Source of the DNA: Croceicoccus hydrothermalis | Lineage (GTDB): Bacteria > Pseudomonadota > Alphaproteobacteria > Sphingomonadales > Sphingomonadaceae | Direction of reading: 5' to 3' | DNA length: 64,000 nt | NCBI RefSeq assembly: GCF_022378335.1 | Contig: NZ_JAIQCI010000003.1 | Coordinates: forward strand, 310,001-374,000 | Part shown: in pieces, positions 1 to 7,915 of the stretch | How positions within the stretch are numbered: position 1 is the first letter of the stretch | How the letters are laid out: every line of letters starts with the position of its first letter | The notes under the pieces: generated by a model | Told to the model about the DNA's origin: nothing | Database searches by the model: none | The model's input: the letters and a program-made list of their open reading frames with translations, nothing else | Program-made: the position numbers and the translations under genes

Positions 1-1199
1 CGCCAGTCATCCTCCACATAAAAGCCGAGATCGGTATTGCGCCCCCCGGCGCTCCTCCGCGCGGTCTGCGCCCCGGTGAAGGCGCTATACGCATCCTCGC
101 GCAGCTCACCGTCCGCGATGCGAAGATCGGTCCCGATGCGAAGCGTGTGCGACATGCCGAGCGGCGGGCGCAGTTCCAGCTTTCCGCCAAGCCCGGTCGA
201 CGGCGTCGCACGCTGATCCAGCACGCGGGTGAAGCGCGAGGACGAGATCACCACATTGGAAAAATCGCGCAATTGCACGTAACCCAGCGCATCGAAACGC
301 CACGCCCCGGTACCGATGAAACGCAGGCTGAAATCCTGCCCCTGCGAGCGGCTGTCGGCGCCATCGAAGCGGAGCGTGCGTGCATCGTCGAAGGCGGCGA
401 TGCGCATCTGCATCTCGACATCCGGGCTGACCGGCGCGACCCCGCGCAGCGCCAGCGACCAGCTGTCATAGGCCGCCCGGGCGCTTGCCGGCACGCGATC
501 GGCGACGGGCGTGGTGAAAAACCCCGGCCCCCTGTCCCACCGGCCCGACATGTCGACGAAACCGGCGCCGAGCCGGGGGGAGGCGCCGGCGTAGATTTCG
601 CTCCCGCCGCGGTCGTTCACGAATGCCCCTGCGCGCAGCGAACCTTTATCCTCGATCCCTGCGCTTTCGAGGGCGATCGTGCCCGCCACCGCGCCGGCGC
701 CGAACGCGCCCGATCCGCCGCCACGCACCACCGTCACGCGCGACAGCCGTTCGGGCGGAAGCGCGCTATAGGGGATATAGCCGAAGAACGGATTGGCCTG
801 CGGAATACCATCGAGCAGGACCAGGCTCCGGCTCGTGGCATTGCCGCCGAGCGCGCGCAGCGTCGCCCCCTGAGCCGAAGGGTTGGCGGCGCGGCTGTCG
901 GAGCGGCGGAACTGCTGAAACCCCGCGACGCCTTGAAGCACATCCTCGATCCGGCCCGACGCGGCACGATCCAGCGCCTCGCGGTCCAGCACCACGGTAT
1001 CATAGGCGGTTTCGCCCGGCGTCGGCTCCAGTCCGCGCCCGGTCACGATGATATCCGCGCGCGGGGGGACGTCCGCACGCGGGGGCGGCGCGCCCGGTGC
1101 GGCGGTTTGCGCCCACGCCTGCTCACCCCCCGGCGACAAGGCCATCACCGCGGCGCAGATGGTGGAGCGAAGGAGCAGGGCTTTACGCAAAATGGTCAT
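1..1199 (-). CDS. TonB-dependent outer-membrane receptor (N-terminal part, truncated by window edge)
   Basis: The reading frame opens with an ATG at 1199 and stays open to base 1, so the C-terminal barrel lies outside the window. Residues 1-35 look like a signal peptide (basic start MTILRKALLLRS, then a hydrophobic stretch ending near QAWAQ). A TonB-box-like hydrophobic-acidic stretch (DIIVTGRGLEPTPG) and a plug domain follow, with typical plug wording (GATLRALGGNATSR, LVLLDGIPQ, RVTVVRGGGSGAFG). Barrel-type strands follow, including a part resembling 'FYVEDDW' next to the edge. Such receptors import siderophores, vitamins or other large solutes with TonB energy. It lies 48 bases downstream of the DUF1989 gene on the same strand and could share its transcript. 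The ligand cannot be read from this part. Confidence 0.85.
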   Translation of the reverse strand, partial: MTILRKALLLRSTICAAVMALSPGGEQAWAQTAAPGAPPPRADVPPRADIIVTGRGLEPTPGETAYDTVVLDREALDRAASGRIEDVLQGVAGFQQFRRSDSRAANPSAQGATLRALGGNATSRSLVLLDGIPQANPFFGYIPYSALPPERLSRVTVVRGGGSGAFGAGAVAGTIALESAGIEDKGSLRAGAFVNDRGGSEIYAGASPRLGAGFVDMSGRWDRGPGFFTTPVADRVPASARAAYDSWSLALRGVAPVSPDVEMQMRIAAFDDARTLRFDGADSRSQGQDFSLRFIGTGAWRFDALGYVQLRDFSNVVISSSRFTRVLDQRATPSTGLGGKLELRPPLGMSHTLRIGTDLRIADGELREDAYSAFTGAQTARRSAGGRNTDLGFYVEDDW

Positions 1200-1247
1200 G
1201 CCCCGCCTGTGCGCCACGCGCGGCATGATGCGCAAGCCAAAGCGGGT

Positions 1248-1838
1248 TCAATTGATCCGGTAATCGATCGGGCGAAAGCTTCCGCCATTGCTGTCATAGG
1301 CGGAACAGGCCGTCATCCCGATGATCAGGTCCATCTTCGCGCGAAAGGCGATGTAATCGCCCGGCCTGCTGGTCGGCGGGAGCACGCGCAGGCGCCCCGT
1401 TTCCCCATCGACCGGCACGTTCATGAAGCAGTTGAACGCGATGGGGATGTCGTCCTCCCTGATCCCGAACGGGCGCAGCGCCTCTGCGAGATTGCCGAAA
1501 CAGCCGCGATGCACGGGCTTGTCCTTGTAGAAATGCGCGAAGGTCGCCGTGCTGCACGGGGTGAGCAGGAAATCGTGCAGCCCAACCGTATCCTCCTCGA
1601 TCTCGAGCATGACATTCGACCGATTCGAATAGAGCGCGTGCCCGGTGGTGAGCCGGATCGTTTCGGCATAATCGAGCGTCCGGCCCGACGATACGACCTC
1701 CGCCACGTCATGCGCGTTATAGGCCAGCAAGTCCGAAACCTGCTGCCCCTCCGGGTCGAGCACGGTCAGCAATTGCCCGGCACGCAGGCGAAACCCCGTG
1801 CCGCTGCGCGGGGGAATGCGGGTCACGGCGCCGGTCAT
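1248..1838 (-). CDS. DUF1989 / urea-carboxylase-associated family protein
   Basis: The product is 196 residues. The start at 1838 overlaps the upstream gene's stop by four bases (ATGA), which indicates translational coupling and is preferred over the in-frame ATG at 1880. Family features visible: a basic N-terminal IPPRSGTGFRL segment, LLTPCSTATFAHFY, a following HRGCFGNLAEAL block, FNCFMNVPVDGETG, and a C-terminal RAKMDLIIGMTACS block. The conserved Cys and His residues are consistent with metal binding. The family is named for neighbours of urea carboxylase, but no urea carboxylase is present here. Its partner is a YqcI/YcgG N-oxygenase-type protein, so a role in guanidine, arginine or N-hydroxylated amino acid chemistry is an inference. 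The exact reaction is unknown. Confidence 0.75.
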   Translation of the reverse strand: MTGAVTRIPPRSGTGFRLRAGQLLTVLDPEGQQVSDLLAYNAHDVAEVVSSGRTLDYAETIRLTTGHALYSNRSNVMLEIEEDTVGLHDFLLTPCSTATFAHFYKDKPVHRGCFGNLAEALRPFGIREDDIPIAFNCFMNVPVDGETGRLRVLPPTSRPGDYIAFRAKMDLIIGMTACSAYDSNGGSFRPIDYRIN

Positions 1839-2560
1839 ACGATGGACACGTCGGGCCGGTCTGGACGTGAGAACGGGCATTCCCAGTCGGCGGCAACCTC
1901 GCGCCCGGAATATTGCCGCGCCTCGCTGCTCTGCCCGTGGCGCGACAGCATCGGATTGGCCGAGCCGGCAAGCGCGATGTCGCGTTCGATGATGGTCTCC
2001 CGCATGGTTTCGTAGCGGCCCTGCTCGCGCAGCTGCTCGAACTGATCATGGAGGTTGAACACCATGGTGGGGTGCGAAAACCGCCGTGCGGGCCGGCTGG
2101 CCGCCGGATGCAGGCCGACGATAAAAAACGCCTCGCCGCCAAAGCTGAGCGAGAAATGCGGATCGTCGGGGTCCGCGCTGACCGAATGGTCGTGATCCTG
2201 CCCGCGCCAGGCATCCTTGTCCGAGAGCGACTGAATCCGCGACCACAGCGTGCGCTCGAAACCCTGCTCCGAAAGGGTGGGCACATCGCGGAAAATGACA
2301 GCGAGCGAGCGGAACGCCGGGCGGTCATTGGTTTCGCGGTCGGCGCGATAATCCCACGCCCATGCGAGCAAGGCCTCGTGAATGCGAAGATCGTCCCATC
2401 CGCTTTCGATCGAGCGGGCGACGAGCACTTTCAGACACCCCCTGGCGAGCGCAGATTTCGCGCCGACGCACGGGAATTCCTGATCTTTTACGAATGCCTC
2501 GAACGATTCTGCGATGGCACCGTCCGACGCCTTTGCGTTTTCAAACATCGACTGGTCCAT
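1835..2560 (-). CDS. YqcI/YcgG family protein (GntA/RohS-like heme-dependent N-oxygenase candidate)
   Basis: The 241-residue product matches the YqcI/YcgG family over its length: a PCVGAKSALARGCL block near residues 30-45, FRSLAVIFRD near 105, a central DPDDPHFSLSFGGEAFFIVG block, HPAASRPARRF, and the C-terminal ANPMLSRHGQ and DWECPF blocks. Characterised members that I recall (GntA of guanitoxin and RohS of azomycin biosynthesis) are heme enzymes that N-hydroxylate guanidino compounds such as arginine. The gene is first in a run with DUF1989 and a TonB receptor, and a terminator at 2625-2653 separates it from petC upstream. The ATG at 2560 has only a weak ribosome binding site, and an ATG four codons later is possible. 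The substrate is an inference. Confidence 0.72.
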   Translation of the reverse strand: MDQSMFENAKASDGAIAESFEAFVKDQEFPCVGAKSALARGCLKVLVARSIESGWDDLRIHEALLAWAWDYRADRETNDRPAFRSLAVIFRDVPTLSEQGFERTLWSRIQSLSDKDAWRGQDHDHSVSADPDDPHFSLSFGGEAFFIVGLHPAASRPARRFSHPTMVFNLHDQFEQLREQGRYETMRETIIERDIALAGSANPMLSRHGQSSEARQYSGREVAADWECPFSRPDRPDVSIV

Positions 2561-2624
2561 GTCTTGCCGGGTGGAAATTGTTCAACGTGCCAGAACGTTC
2601 CGCGTTCCATCGGCCCGCCATGCG

Positions 2625-2653
2625 AAAAGGCCGCCCGGTCGCCCGGACGGCCT
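2625..2653 (-). terminator. Rho-independent terminator after petC
   Basis: An inverted repeat (GGCCG ... CGGCC, GC-rich throughout) is followed on the minus strand by TTTTCG. It lies 28 bases beyond the petC stop and before the YqcI/YcgG gene, so it ends the bc1 transcript. Confidence 0.8.
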
Positions 2654-2680
2654 CTTTCGAATCGGATACAGCGCGAAGGA

Positions 2681-3535
2681 TCAGTGCTTCTTGTCGCGCC
2701 ACACGTTCTGATACGCCATGTAGGCAAGGACCGAGGCGAAGATCAGGAACAGCACGACAGGCCACCCGGTCTGATGCCGCTGCTCCAGCTTGGGCTCCGC
2801 GGTCCAGGTCAGGAATGCGGACACGTCGCGCGCCATGTCGTCGATCGTTGCCGGCGAACCGTCGTCGAACGTCACCTGCCCCTCGCTCGTCAACGGCGGT
2901 GCCATGGCGAGGTTGAGGTTCGGGAAATACGGGTTGAAATGCAGCCCGCTCGGCGTCGCGAAATCGGGGAACTCCTCGGCCAGACTCTCGCCATCGACGG
3001 AGAAGGTCGCCGGATCGCGATAGCCGGTCAGCAGCGAATAGACGTAGTTCGAGCCGTCATGCCGCGCCTTGGTGATGAGCGAAAGATCGGGCGGAACCGC
3101 ATTGTTGTTCGCCGCACGCGCCGCCACGTCGTTGGGATAGGGCGACGGGAAGTAATCGGTCGGCAGCGCAGGACGCGTGGTCGCCTCACCCGTGGTCGGA
3201 TCGATGCCGGGCACCTGCCAGGCGGCGGCCTCGGCCTTCACCTGCGCCTCGGAATAGCCCAGCGCCTCCAGATTACGGAACGACACCAGCCGGAGCGAGT
3301 GACAGGCCGAGCAGACTTCCTTGTAGACCTTGTAGCCGCGCTGAAGCTGCTGCTCGTCGAAGGTGCCGAACCAGCCGGCGCTCTGCAGCTCCGCATCGCG
3401 CGGATGCAGGTGGAAGACATGCTCTGCCGTTTCCTCCGCATCGTCCGTCGCCCAGGTGTAGGCGCCGACGATGAAGCTGTAGAGCAGGACGATGCAGAAA
3501 CCTGCGCCGACGAGGATACCGATGATGCGGGCCAT
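2681..3535 (-). CDS. petC: Cytochrome c1 of the bc1 complex
   Basis: The product (284 residues) is the c-type cytochrome subunit of ubiquinol-cytochrome c reductase and passes electrons from the Rieske protein to soluble cytochrome c in the periplasm. Visible features: an N-terminal membrane segment or signal (residues 5-27, GILVGAGFCIVLLYSFIVG), the heme-binding motif CSACH near residue 76, the cytochrome c1 block VPPDLSLITKARH, an axial methionine in the NLAMAPPL region, and a C-terminal anchor (residues about 258-277, WPVVLFLIFASVLAYMAY). Third gene of petABC, 30 bases after petB. Here c1 is a separate gene, not fused to cytochrome b. Confidence 0.97.
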   Translation of the reverse strand: MARIIGILVGAGFCIVLLYSFIVGAYTWATDDAEETAEHVFHLHPRDAELQSAGWFGTFDEQQLQRGYKVYKEVCSACHSLRLVSFRNLEALGYSEAQVKAEAAAWQVPGIDPTTGEATTRPALPTDYFPSPYPNDVAARAANNNAVPPDLSLITKARHDGSNYVYSLLTGYRDPATFSVDGESLAEEFPDFATPSGLHFNPYFPNLNLAMAPPLTSEGQVTFDDGSPATIDDMARDVSAFLTWTAEPKLEQRHQTGWPVVLFLIFASVLAYMAYQNVWRDKKH

Positions 3536-3565
3536 GTTACGCGTCTTTCTCTTCTCTCGTTCGGA

Positions 3566-4888
3566 TCAGGCCGTCGCCGGACGGTGGGCACCATCGCCCG
3601 AGGCACCAAGCGGCACGGCATCGTCCGCGCCCGCCTTCTCTCCCAGCACCGCCTCGGTGATGGAATGCGGCAGGGCCTTGGGCTTCTCGATCATCGACAC
3701 GATCGGCAGGATGATCAGGAAATGGGCGAAGTAATAGGTCGCCGCGATCTGGCTCAACATGACGAAGGGTTCCTCCGCCGGCGCACCGCCGCAGTAGAAC
3801 AGCACCGCCATGCAGGGGATGAGGCCGAACCAGAAGAACTTCTTGAACAGCGGGCGATAGAGACCCGACCGCACGGGCGACTTGTCCAGCCAGGGCAGGA
3901 AGAACCACACCAGGATCGAGGCGAACATCGCGATCACGCCCATCAGCTTCGCCGGCATGAACAGGAAATCCTGCGTGAAGGCGCGAAGAATGGCGTAGAA
4001 CGGCCAGAAATACCATTCGGGCACGATGTGCGCCGGCGTCGAGAGCGGGTTCGCCGGGATGTAGTTGTCCGGATGGCCGAGGTAGTTCGGCAGGAAGAAC
4101 ACGAACGCCGTGTAAAGCACCAGGAACACCGCGAGGCCGAAGCCGTCCTTCGCCGTGTAATAGGGGTGGAACGGCACGGTGTCGCTCTCGGTCTTGACCT
4201 CGACGCCGGTCGGGTTGGACGAGCCGGGAATATGCAGCGCCCAGATGTGCAGGATCACGACGCCCGCGATCACGAAGGGCAGCATGAAGTGCAGCGAGAA
4301 GAAGCGGTTGAGCGCGGCATTGTCAGGCGCGAAACCACCCAGCAGCCAGATCTGCAACGGCTCGCCGACAAGCGGGATCGCGCCGAAAAGCCCGGTAATC
4401 ACCTTCGCGCCCCAGAAGGACATCTGCCCCCAGGGAAGGACGTAGCCCATGAAGGCGGTCGCCATCATCAACAGGAAGATGACCACGCCGAGGAGCCAGA
4501 TCATCTCGCGCGGCGCCTTGTACGAGCTGAAGAACAGGCCGCGGAAAATGTGGATATAGACGACGATGAAGAAGAAGGATGCGCCGTTGGCATGCGCATA
4601 ACGCAGCATCCAGCCCCAGTTGACGTCGCGCATGATGTGTTCGACCGAATCGAACGCCACCAGCGCATTGGCGCCGTAATGCATCGCCAGCACGACGCCG
4701 GTGATGATCTGCAGCATGAGACAGAACCCGGCGAGCACGCCGAAATTCCAGAAATAGTTGAGGTTGCGCGGCACCGGATAGCCGGCGCCCACGGCGTTAT
4801 AGACGAGGCGCGGAACCGGCAGCTTCTCGTCGATCCAGCGAGTCAGTCCGGTCTTCGGCTGATACTGCTTTGCCCAGGGAAAACTCAT
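3566..4888 (-). CDS. petB: Cytochrome b of the bc1 complex
   Basis: The 440-residue membrane protein carries the two b hemes and both quinone sites of the bc1 complex. Eight or more hydrophobic helices are visible. Signature stretches include [16 protein letters not shown], the helix B region with [26 protein letters not shown], the helix D region around [10 protein letters not shown], and the quinol-oxidation motif [13 protein letters not shown]. The length is that of a full cytochrome b without a c1 fusion. The C-terminal tail beyond the last helix (about 25 residues, [17 protein letters not shown] and so on) is polar. The gene starts 12 bases after petA and is in the same operon. Confidence 0.98.
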   Translation of the reverse strand: MSFPWAKQYQPKTGLTRWIDEKLPVPRLVYNAVGAGYPVPRNLNYFWNFGVLAGFCLMLQIITGVVLAMHYGANALVAFDSVEHIMRDVNWGWMLRYAHANGASFFFIVVYIHIFRGLFFSSYKAPREMIWLLGVVIFLLMMATAFMGYVLPWGQMSFWGAKVITGLFGAIPLVGEPLQIWLLGGFAPDNAALNRFFSLHFMLPFVIAGVVILHIWALHIPGSSNPTGVEVKTESDTVPFHPYYTAKDGFGLAVFLVLYTAFVFFLPNYLGHPDNYIPANPLSTPAHIVPEWYFWPFYAILRAFTQDFLFMPAKLMGVIAMFASILVWFFLPWLDKSPVRSGLYRPLFKKFFWFGLIPCMAVLFYCGGAPAEEPFVMLSQIAATYYFAHFLIILPIVSMIEKPKALPHSITEAVLGEKAGADDAVPLGASGDGAHRPATA

Positions 4889-4900
4889 GGTGTCCTATCC

Positions 4901-5485
4901 TCAGCCGATGACAACCGTGGTGTCGGACGTAAATTCATACTCCGGCACGACGAGGTTCAGGGGGGCGGGGCCTTTGCGGATGCGGCCGGCGGTGTCGTAG
5001 TGCGAACCGTGGCAGGGGCAGAAATATCCGCCGAACTCGCCCTTGTTCTCACCCTCGCCCGCGCCGAGCGGCACGCAGCCCAGATGGGTGCACACGCCCA
5101 TGGTGATGAGCCAGTTGAGATGCCCGTCCGCGGTGCGGTCCTCCAGCGTTTCGGGATCGCGCAGCGAAGACGCGTCGACGGCCTCCGCCTCCGCGATTTC
5201 GGCCGGAAGGAGATTGCGCACGAACAACGGCTGCTTGCGGAACACGGCCTTGATCGCTTGCCCCGGTTCGATCGCGGAAAGATCGACCTCGGTCGAGGAT
5301 TCGGCAAGCACGTCCGCCGACGGCGCCATCTGGCTGATGAGCGGATAGAGAACGGCAAGCGCGCCGACCCCGCCGAAACTGACCGCGGCGATCTCGATGA
5401 AATCGCGGCGGCGTACGCCGTTTTCTCCGTCGCCTTCGACCTTTGCGGTCACCGGTTCGGAATGTTCGACGGTCGCGTCTGCCAT
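4901..5485 (-). CDS. petA: Ubiquinol-cytochrome c reductase iron-sulfur (Rieske) subunit
   Basis: The product is 194 residues from the ATG at 5485; an in-frame TTG at 5518 is less likely. It has a twin-arginine type N-terminus (GVRRRDFIEIAAVSFGG) that serves as uncleaved Tat signal and anchor. The Rieske cluster ligands sit in CTHLGC and CPCHGSH near the C-terminus, followed by GPAPLNLVVPEYEF. The protein takes one electron from ubiquinol and passes it to cytochrome c1 by domain movement. First gene of petA-petB-petC. Its upstream region (5486-5695) should hold the operon promoter and contains a repeated 12-base element. Confidence 0.97.
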   Translation of the reverse strand: MADATVEHSEPVTAKVEGDGENGVRRRDFIEIAAVSFGGVGALAVLYPLISQMAPSADVLAESSTEVDLSAIEPGQAIKAVFRKQPLFVRNLLPAEIAEAEAVDASSLRDPETLEDRTADGHLNWLITMGVCTHLGCVPLGAGEGENKGEFGGYFCPCHGSHYDTAGRIRKGPAPLNLVVPEYEFTSDTTVVIG

Positions 5486-5638
5486 GCCTGACTCTGCCCT
5501 GCTCTGAACGTCCGGCAAGCGCGCCGGACATAAGAAAATTCGTGGATCGGAAGGCTGTCGGAACGTCCCCCTGTGACAGGTGGGGCCGCATGCACACGCA
5601 TTCGGCCCGTCGCCGTCATGGGGCGCCTCATAGACAGG

Positions 5639-5677
5639 ACGCGCGAATTTTCCAATAGGTTTTCCACGCGCGAATTT
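5639..5677. repeat. Two direct copies of ACGCGCGAATTT upstream of petA
   Basis: ACGCGCGAATTT occurs at 5639-5650 and again at 5666-5677 (period 27). TTTTCC-type words follow both the first copy and the middle of the unit. The element lies between the end of the midA-type gene and petA, 150-190 bases upstream of the petA start. It may be a tandem regulator site or chance. Confidence 0.4.
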
Positions 5678-5695
5678 GCGTTGTTCGCACCCGCA

Positions 5696-6769
5696 TCATG
5701 CCGGTGTGGCCCGCCGCACCCCCGCCCCTTCGGGCCATCCGGGCGCGCCAAAGGCCATCACCTTGAAAAGATCGCCCATCGCATCCGGTGCCGTCAACCG
5801 CTCCAACGCTGACATCAGGCTGTCACGCGCGTGCGGATTCGCCTCGGCCAGCGCCTGCGCGCGCTGCCCCATGCCGAGCGCCATCAGGAACGCGCCCTGG
5901 CTCGCCGTGCCGTGGAGGATGCATCCCGCCCGCTCCGCCGTTTCGATCAGCGCGGGAAAATCGACATGCGCGGTGATGTCCGCGGTCCCCGGCGCATCGA
6001 GCACATCCACCTTTTCATGCGCGCGCACGGCCTGAAGCGTGGAGCCGGTCCGGGGTGCGAGATGGCCGTAATCGATGGTGAGCATCGCGCCGCCGGCCTC
6101 GGCAATCGTGTTCGCAAGATCGCCGAGAATCGCGGCGGCAGCAGGATTCGTCTCGATCAGCGTGCCCTCCTCCGCATCATCATGACGCGCCGGCACGGCG
6201 GCATCCATCGGCCTGTCGCCCGCCAGCGTGACGAACGCATCGCCGTCCAGCCCCACCATGCGTTCGCGCCACGCCCGCCCCGTGCGCACCAGTTGCCGCA
6301 CGGGGAGCGCGTCGAAAAATTCATTGGCCACGACGATCACGGGCCGGTCCGTCGGCAGCGCGGCGACATCCTCGTGAAACTGTGCATCGGGCACAAGCTC
6401 GGCCTGCTTTTCGCGCAAAACCGGCGACGCCTCGACAAGGTGAACCGTCGGCGAAAGCCCCGCCGCCCGGATCACGCGCAACGCATCGCGCGCCAGCGTG
6501 CCGCGCCCCGGCCCAAGCTCGACATAGGCGAAATCCCGCGCTTCGGCCCGGATGGTGAGGTCGGCGATCCAGCCGCCGATCATCTCGCCGAACATCTGGC
6601 TGATTTCCGGCGCGGTGATGAAATCGCCCGCGGTGCCGAGCGGATCGCGATGCGCATAATAATGCGCGTTCGCCTCCGCCATGTATTGCGCCACGGGAAT
6701 CGGCCCGTGCGCGCGGATCAACCGCCTGAGCCCCGCCGTGAGGTCGCCGCCATTTGCGTTGTCGCTCAT
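5696..6769 (-). CDS. MidA/NDUFAF7-type class I SAM-dependent methyltransferase
   Basis: The product is 357 residues from the ATG at 6769, one base after the lgt stop. It contains the family's N-terminal block (HGPIPVAQYMAEANAHYYA, GDFITAPEISQMFGE), the SAM-binding ELGPGRGTLARD near residue 85, VVANEFFDALPVRQLV, and ITAHVDFPAL. Eukaryotic NDUFAF7 methylates an arginine of complex I subunit NDUFS2. The bacterial substrate is not shown here, but a role in respiratory complex assembly is plausible and fits the adjacent bc1 genes only by position. It is coupled to lgt. A laccase-domain (YfiH) gene might have been expected next but is absent. Confidence 0.88.
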   Translation of the reverse strand: MSDNANGGDLTAGLRRLIRAHGPIPVAQYMAEANAHYYAHRDPLGTAGDFITAPEISQMFGEMIGGWIADLTIRAEARDFAYVELGPGRGTLARDALRVIRAAGLSPTVHLVEASPVLREKQAELVPDAQFHEDVAALPTDRPVIVVANEFFDALPVRQLVRTGRAWRERMVGLDGDAFVTLAGDRPMDAAVPARHDDAEEGTLIETNPAAAAILGDLANTIAEAGGAMLTIDYGHLAPRTGSTLQAVRAHEKVDVLDAPGTADITAHVDFPALIETAERAGCILHGTASQGAFLMALGMGQRAQALAEANPHARDSLMSALERLTAPDAMGDLFKVMAFGAPGWPEGAGVRRATPA

Positions 6770-6770
6770 C

Positions 6771-7676
6771 TCAAACCGCCCCGGCGGCGGCATCCCGGCG
6801 CGCGTCGGGCTGCTGGCCAAGCGCAGGCTTGCGCAAGGCCCGCACCACGAAGAACAGCCCGATCGCGATCAGCGGCAGGGTCAGCCATTGCCCCATGGAA
6901 AGCCCCGTTTCGGCGGCGAATTCGGCAAGCTGCGCATCGGGTTCGCGGAAGAATTCCACGATAAACCGGGCAAAGGCGATGCCGGCGGTAAACGTCCCGA
7001 CGAGCAATCCCGGCCGCCAGCGCGCCCGCGTCATCCAGAACAGCGCAAGCATCACGAGAATGAGCAGCAACCCTTCGAGGCCCGCTTCGTAAAGCTGGCT
7101 CGGATGGCGGGGGAGCGGCCCGGCGCGGGGAAAGACCATCGCCCACGGCACGTCGGCGGGTCGGCCCCACAACTCGCCGTTCACGAAATTCGCCAGCCGC
7201 CCGAACATCATGCCGAAGGGCACGTTGACCGCGATATAGTCGCACACGCGCAGGAATTGAAGCTGTCCGCGGTGGCTGACCCAGGCGATCGCGGCCAGCA
7301 CGCCGGCCACCCCGCCGTGAAAGCTCATCCCACCGTCCCACAGGCGCAGCAGGTCCCAGCTCACCGTTTCCCCGCTCGTCCAGCCGGTCCAGAGCGAGGG
7401 GTCGTAAAACGCCGCATAGCCGAGCCTGCCGCCCACGATAATGCCGAGCGTACACCAGAAGAACAGATCCTCCGCATGGCGCTGCGCCATGGGCGCGCCC
7501 GGCGCCTTCAGCATGCGGGACAGATGCCAGTACCCGACGAGAATCCCCGCAAGATAGGCCAGCGAATACCAGCGCAGGGTAAACCAGCCGAGTTCGATGC
7601 CCGGACGCAGGCCGAGATTTTCCCAGTAGATCGGCGCATCGTTCGCGGCGCTGGCCAATATCTGCAACACGGGCAC
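6771..7676 (-). CDS. lgt: Prolipoprotein diacylglyceryl transferase
   Basis: The inner-membrane enzyme transfers diacylglycerol from phosphatidylglycerol to the lipobox cysteine of prolipoproteins, the first step of lipoprotein maturation. The GTG at 7676 is chosen because AAGGAAA lies about 7 bases upstream and the protein then begins PVLQILASAAN, as family members do; the ATG at 7757 would add 27 basic residues. The product is 301 residues with seven or so membrane segments. The Lgt signature is visible (HGGVAGVLAA, GRLANFVNGELWGR, PRHPSQLYEAGLEG). The window itself encodes several lipoproteins that need it. It forms a two-gene unit with the methyltransferase. Confidence 0.95.
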   Translation of the reverse strand: MPVLQILASAANDAPIYWENLGLRPGIELGWFTLRWYSLAYLAGILVGYWHLSRMLKAPGAPMAQRHAEDLFFWCTLGIIVGGRLGYAAFYDPSLWTGWTSGETVSWDLLRLWDGGMSFHGGVAGVLAAIAWVSHRGQLQFLRVCDYIAVNVPFGMMFGRLANFVNGELWGRPADVPWAMVFPRAGPLPRHPSQLYEAGLEGLLLILVMLALFWMTRARWRPGLLVGTFTAGIAFARFIVEFFREPDAQLAEFAAETGLSMGQWLTLPLIAIGLFFVVRALRKPALGQQPDARRDAAAGAV

Positions 7677-7915
7677 GGCGGTTTCCTTCTTTGAATCGTG
7701 GCGGCCGCGCCGCTGTGGGCGCCCCTGCCGCGCGGCTTTTGGCACAGCGCGGGCCATGATGATAGGCCGCTTGGCGCCCCATTTGCGCAGCGTGGCACGA
7801 GGCGGGTGGAAACTCGCCCCTGTCGCACCGATATGTTAATCCGTGCCCGGATAAACCGCACATGTGCCCGGACAGGACTGTCCGCCCCGCCCCATTCGTG
7901 CACGAGGAAACACAC

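Noticed and set aside
1913..5491. A 1192-codon open frame on the plus strand opposite the bc1 genes
   Set aside because: Antisense shadow of petABC and the YqcI/YcgG gene with Arg/His/Glu-rich composition typical of reversed coding sequence.
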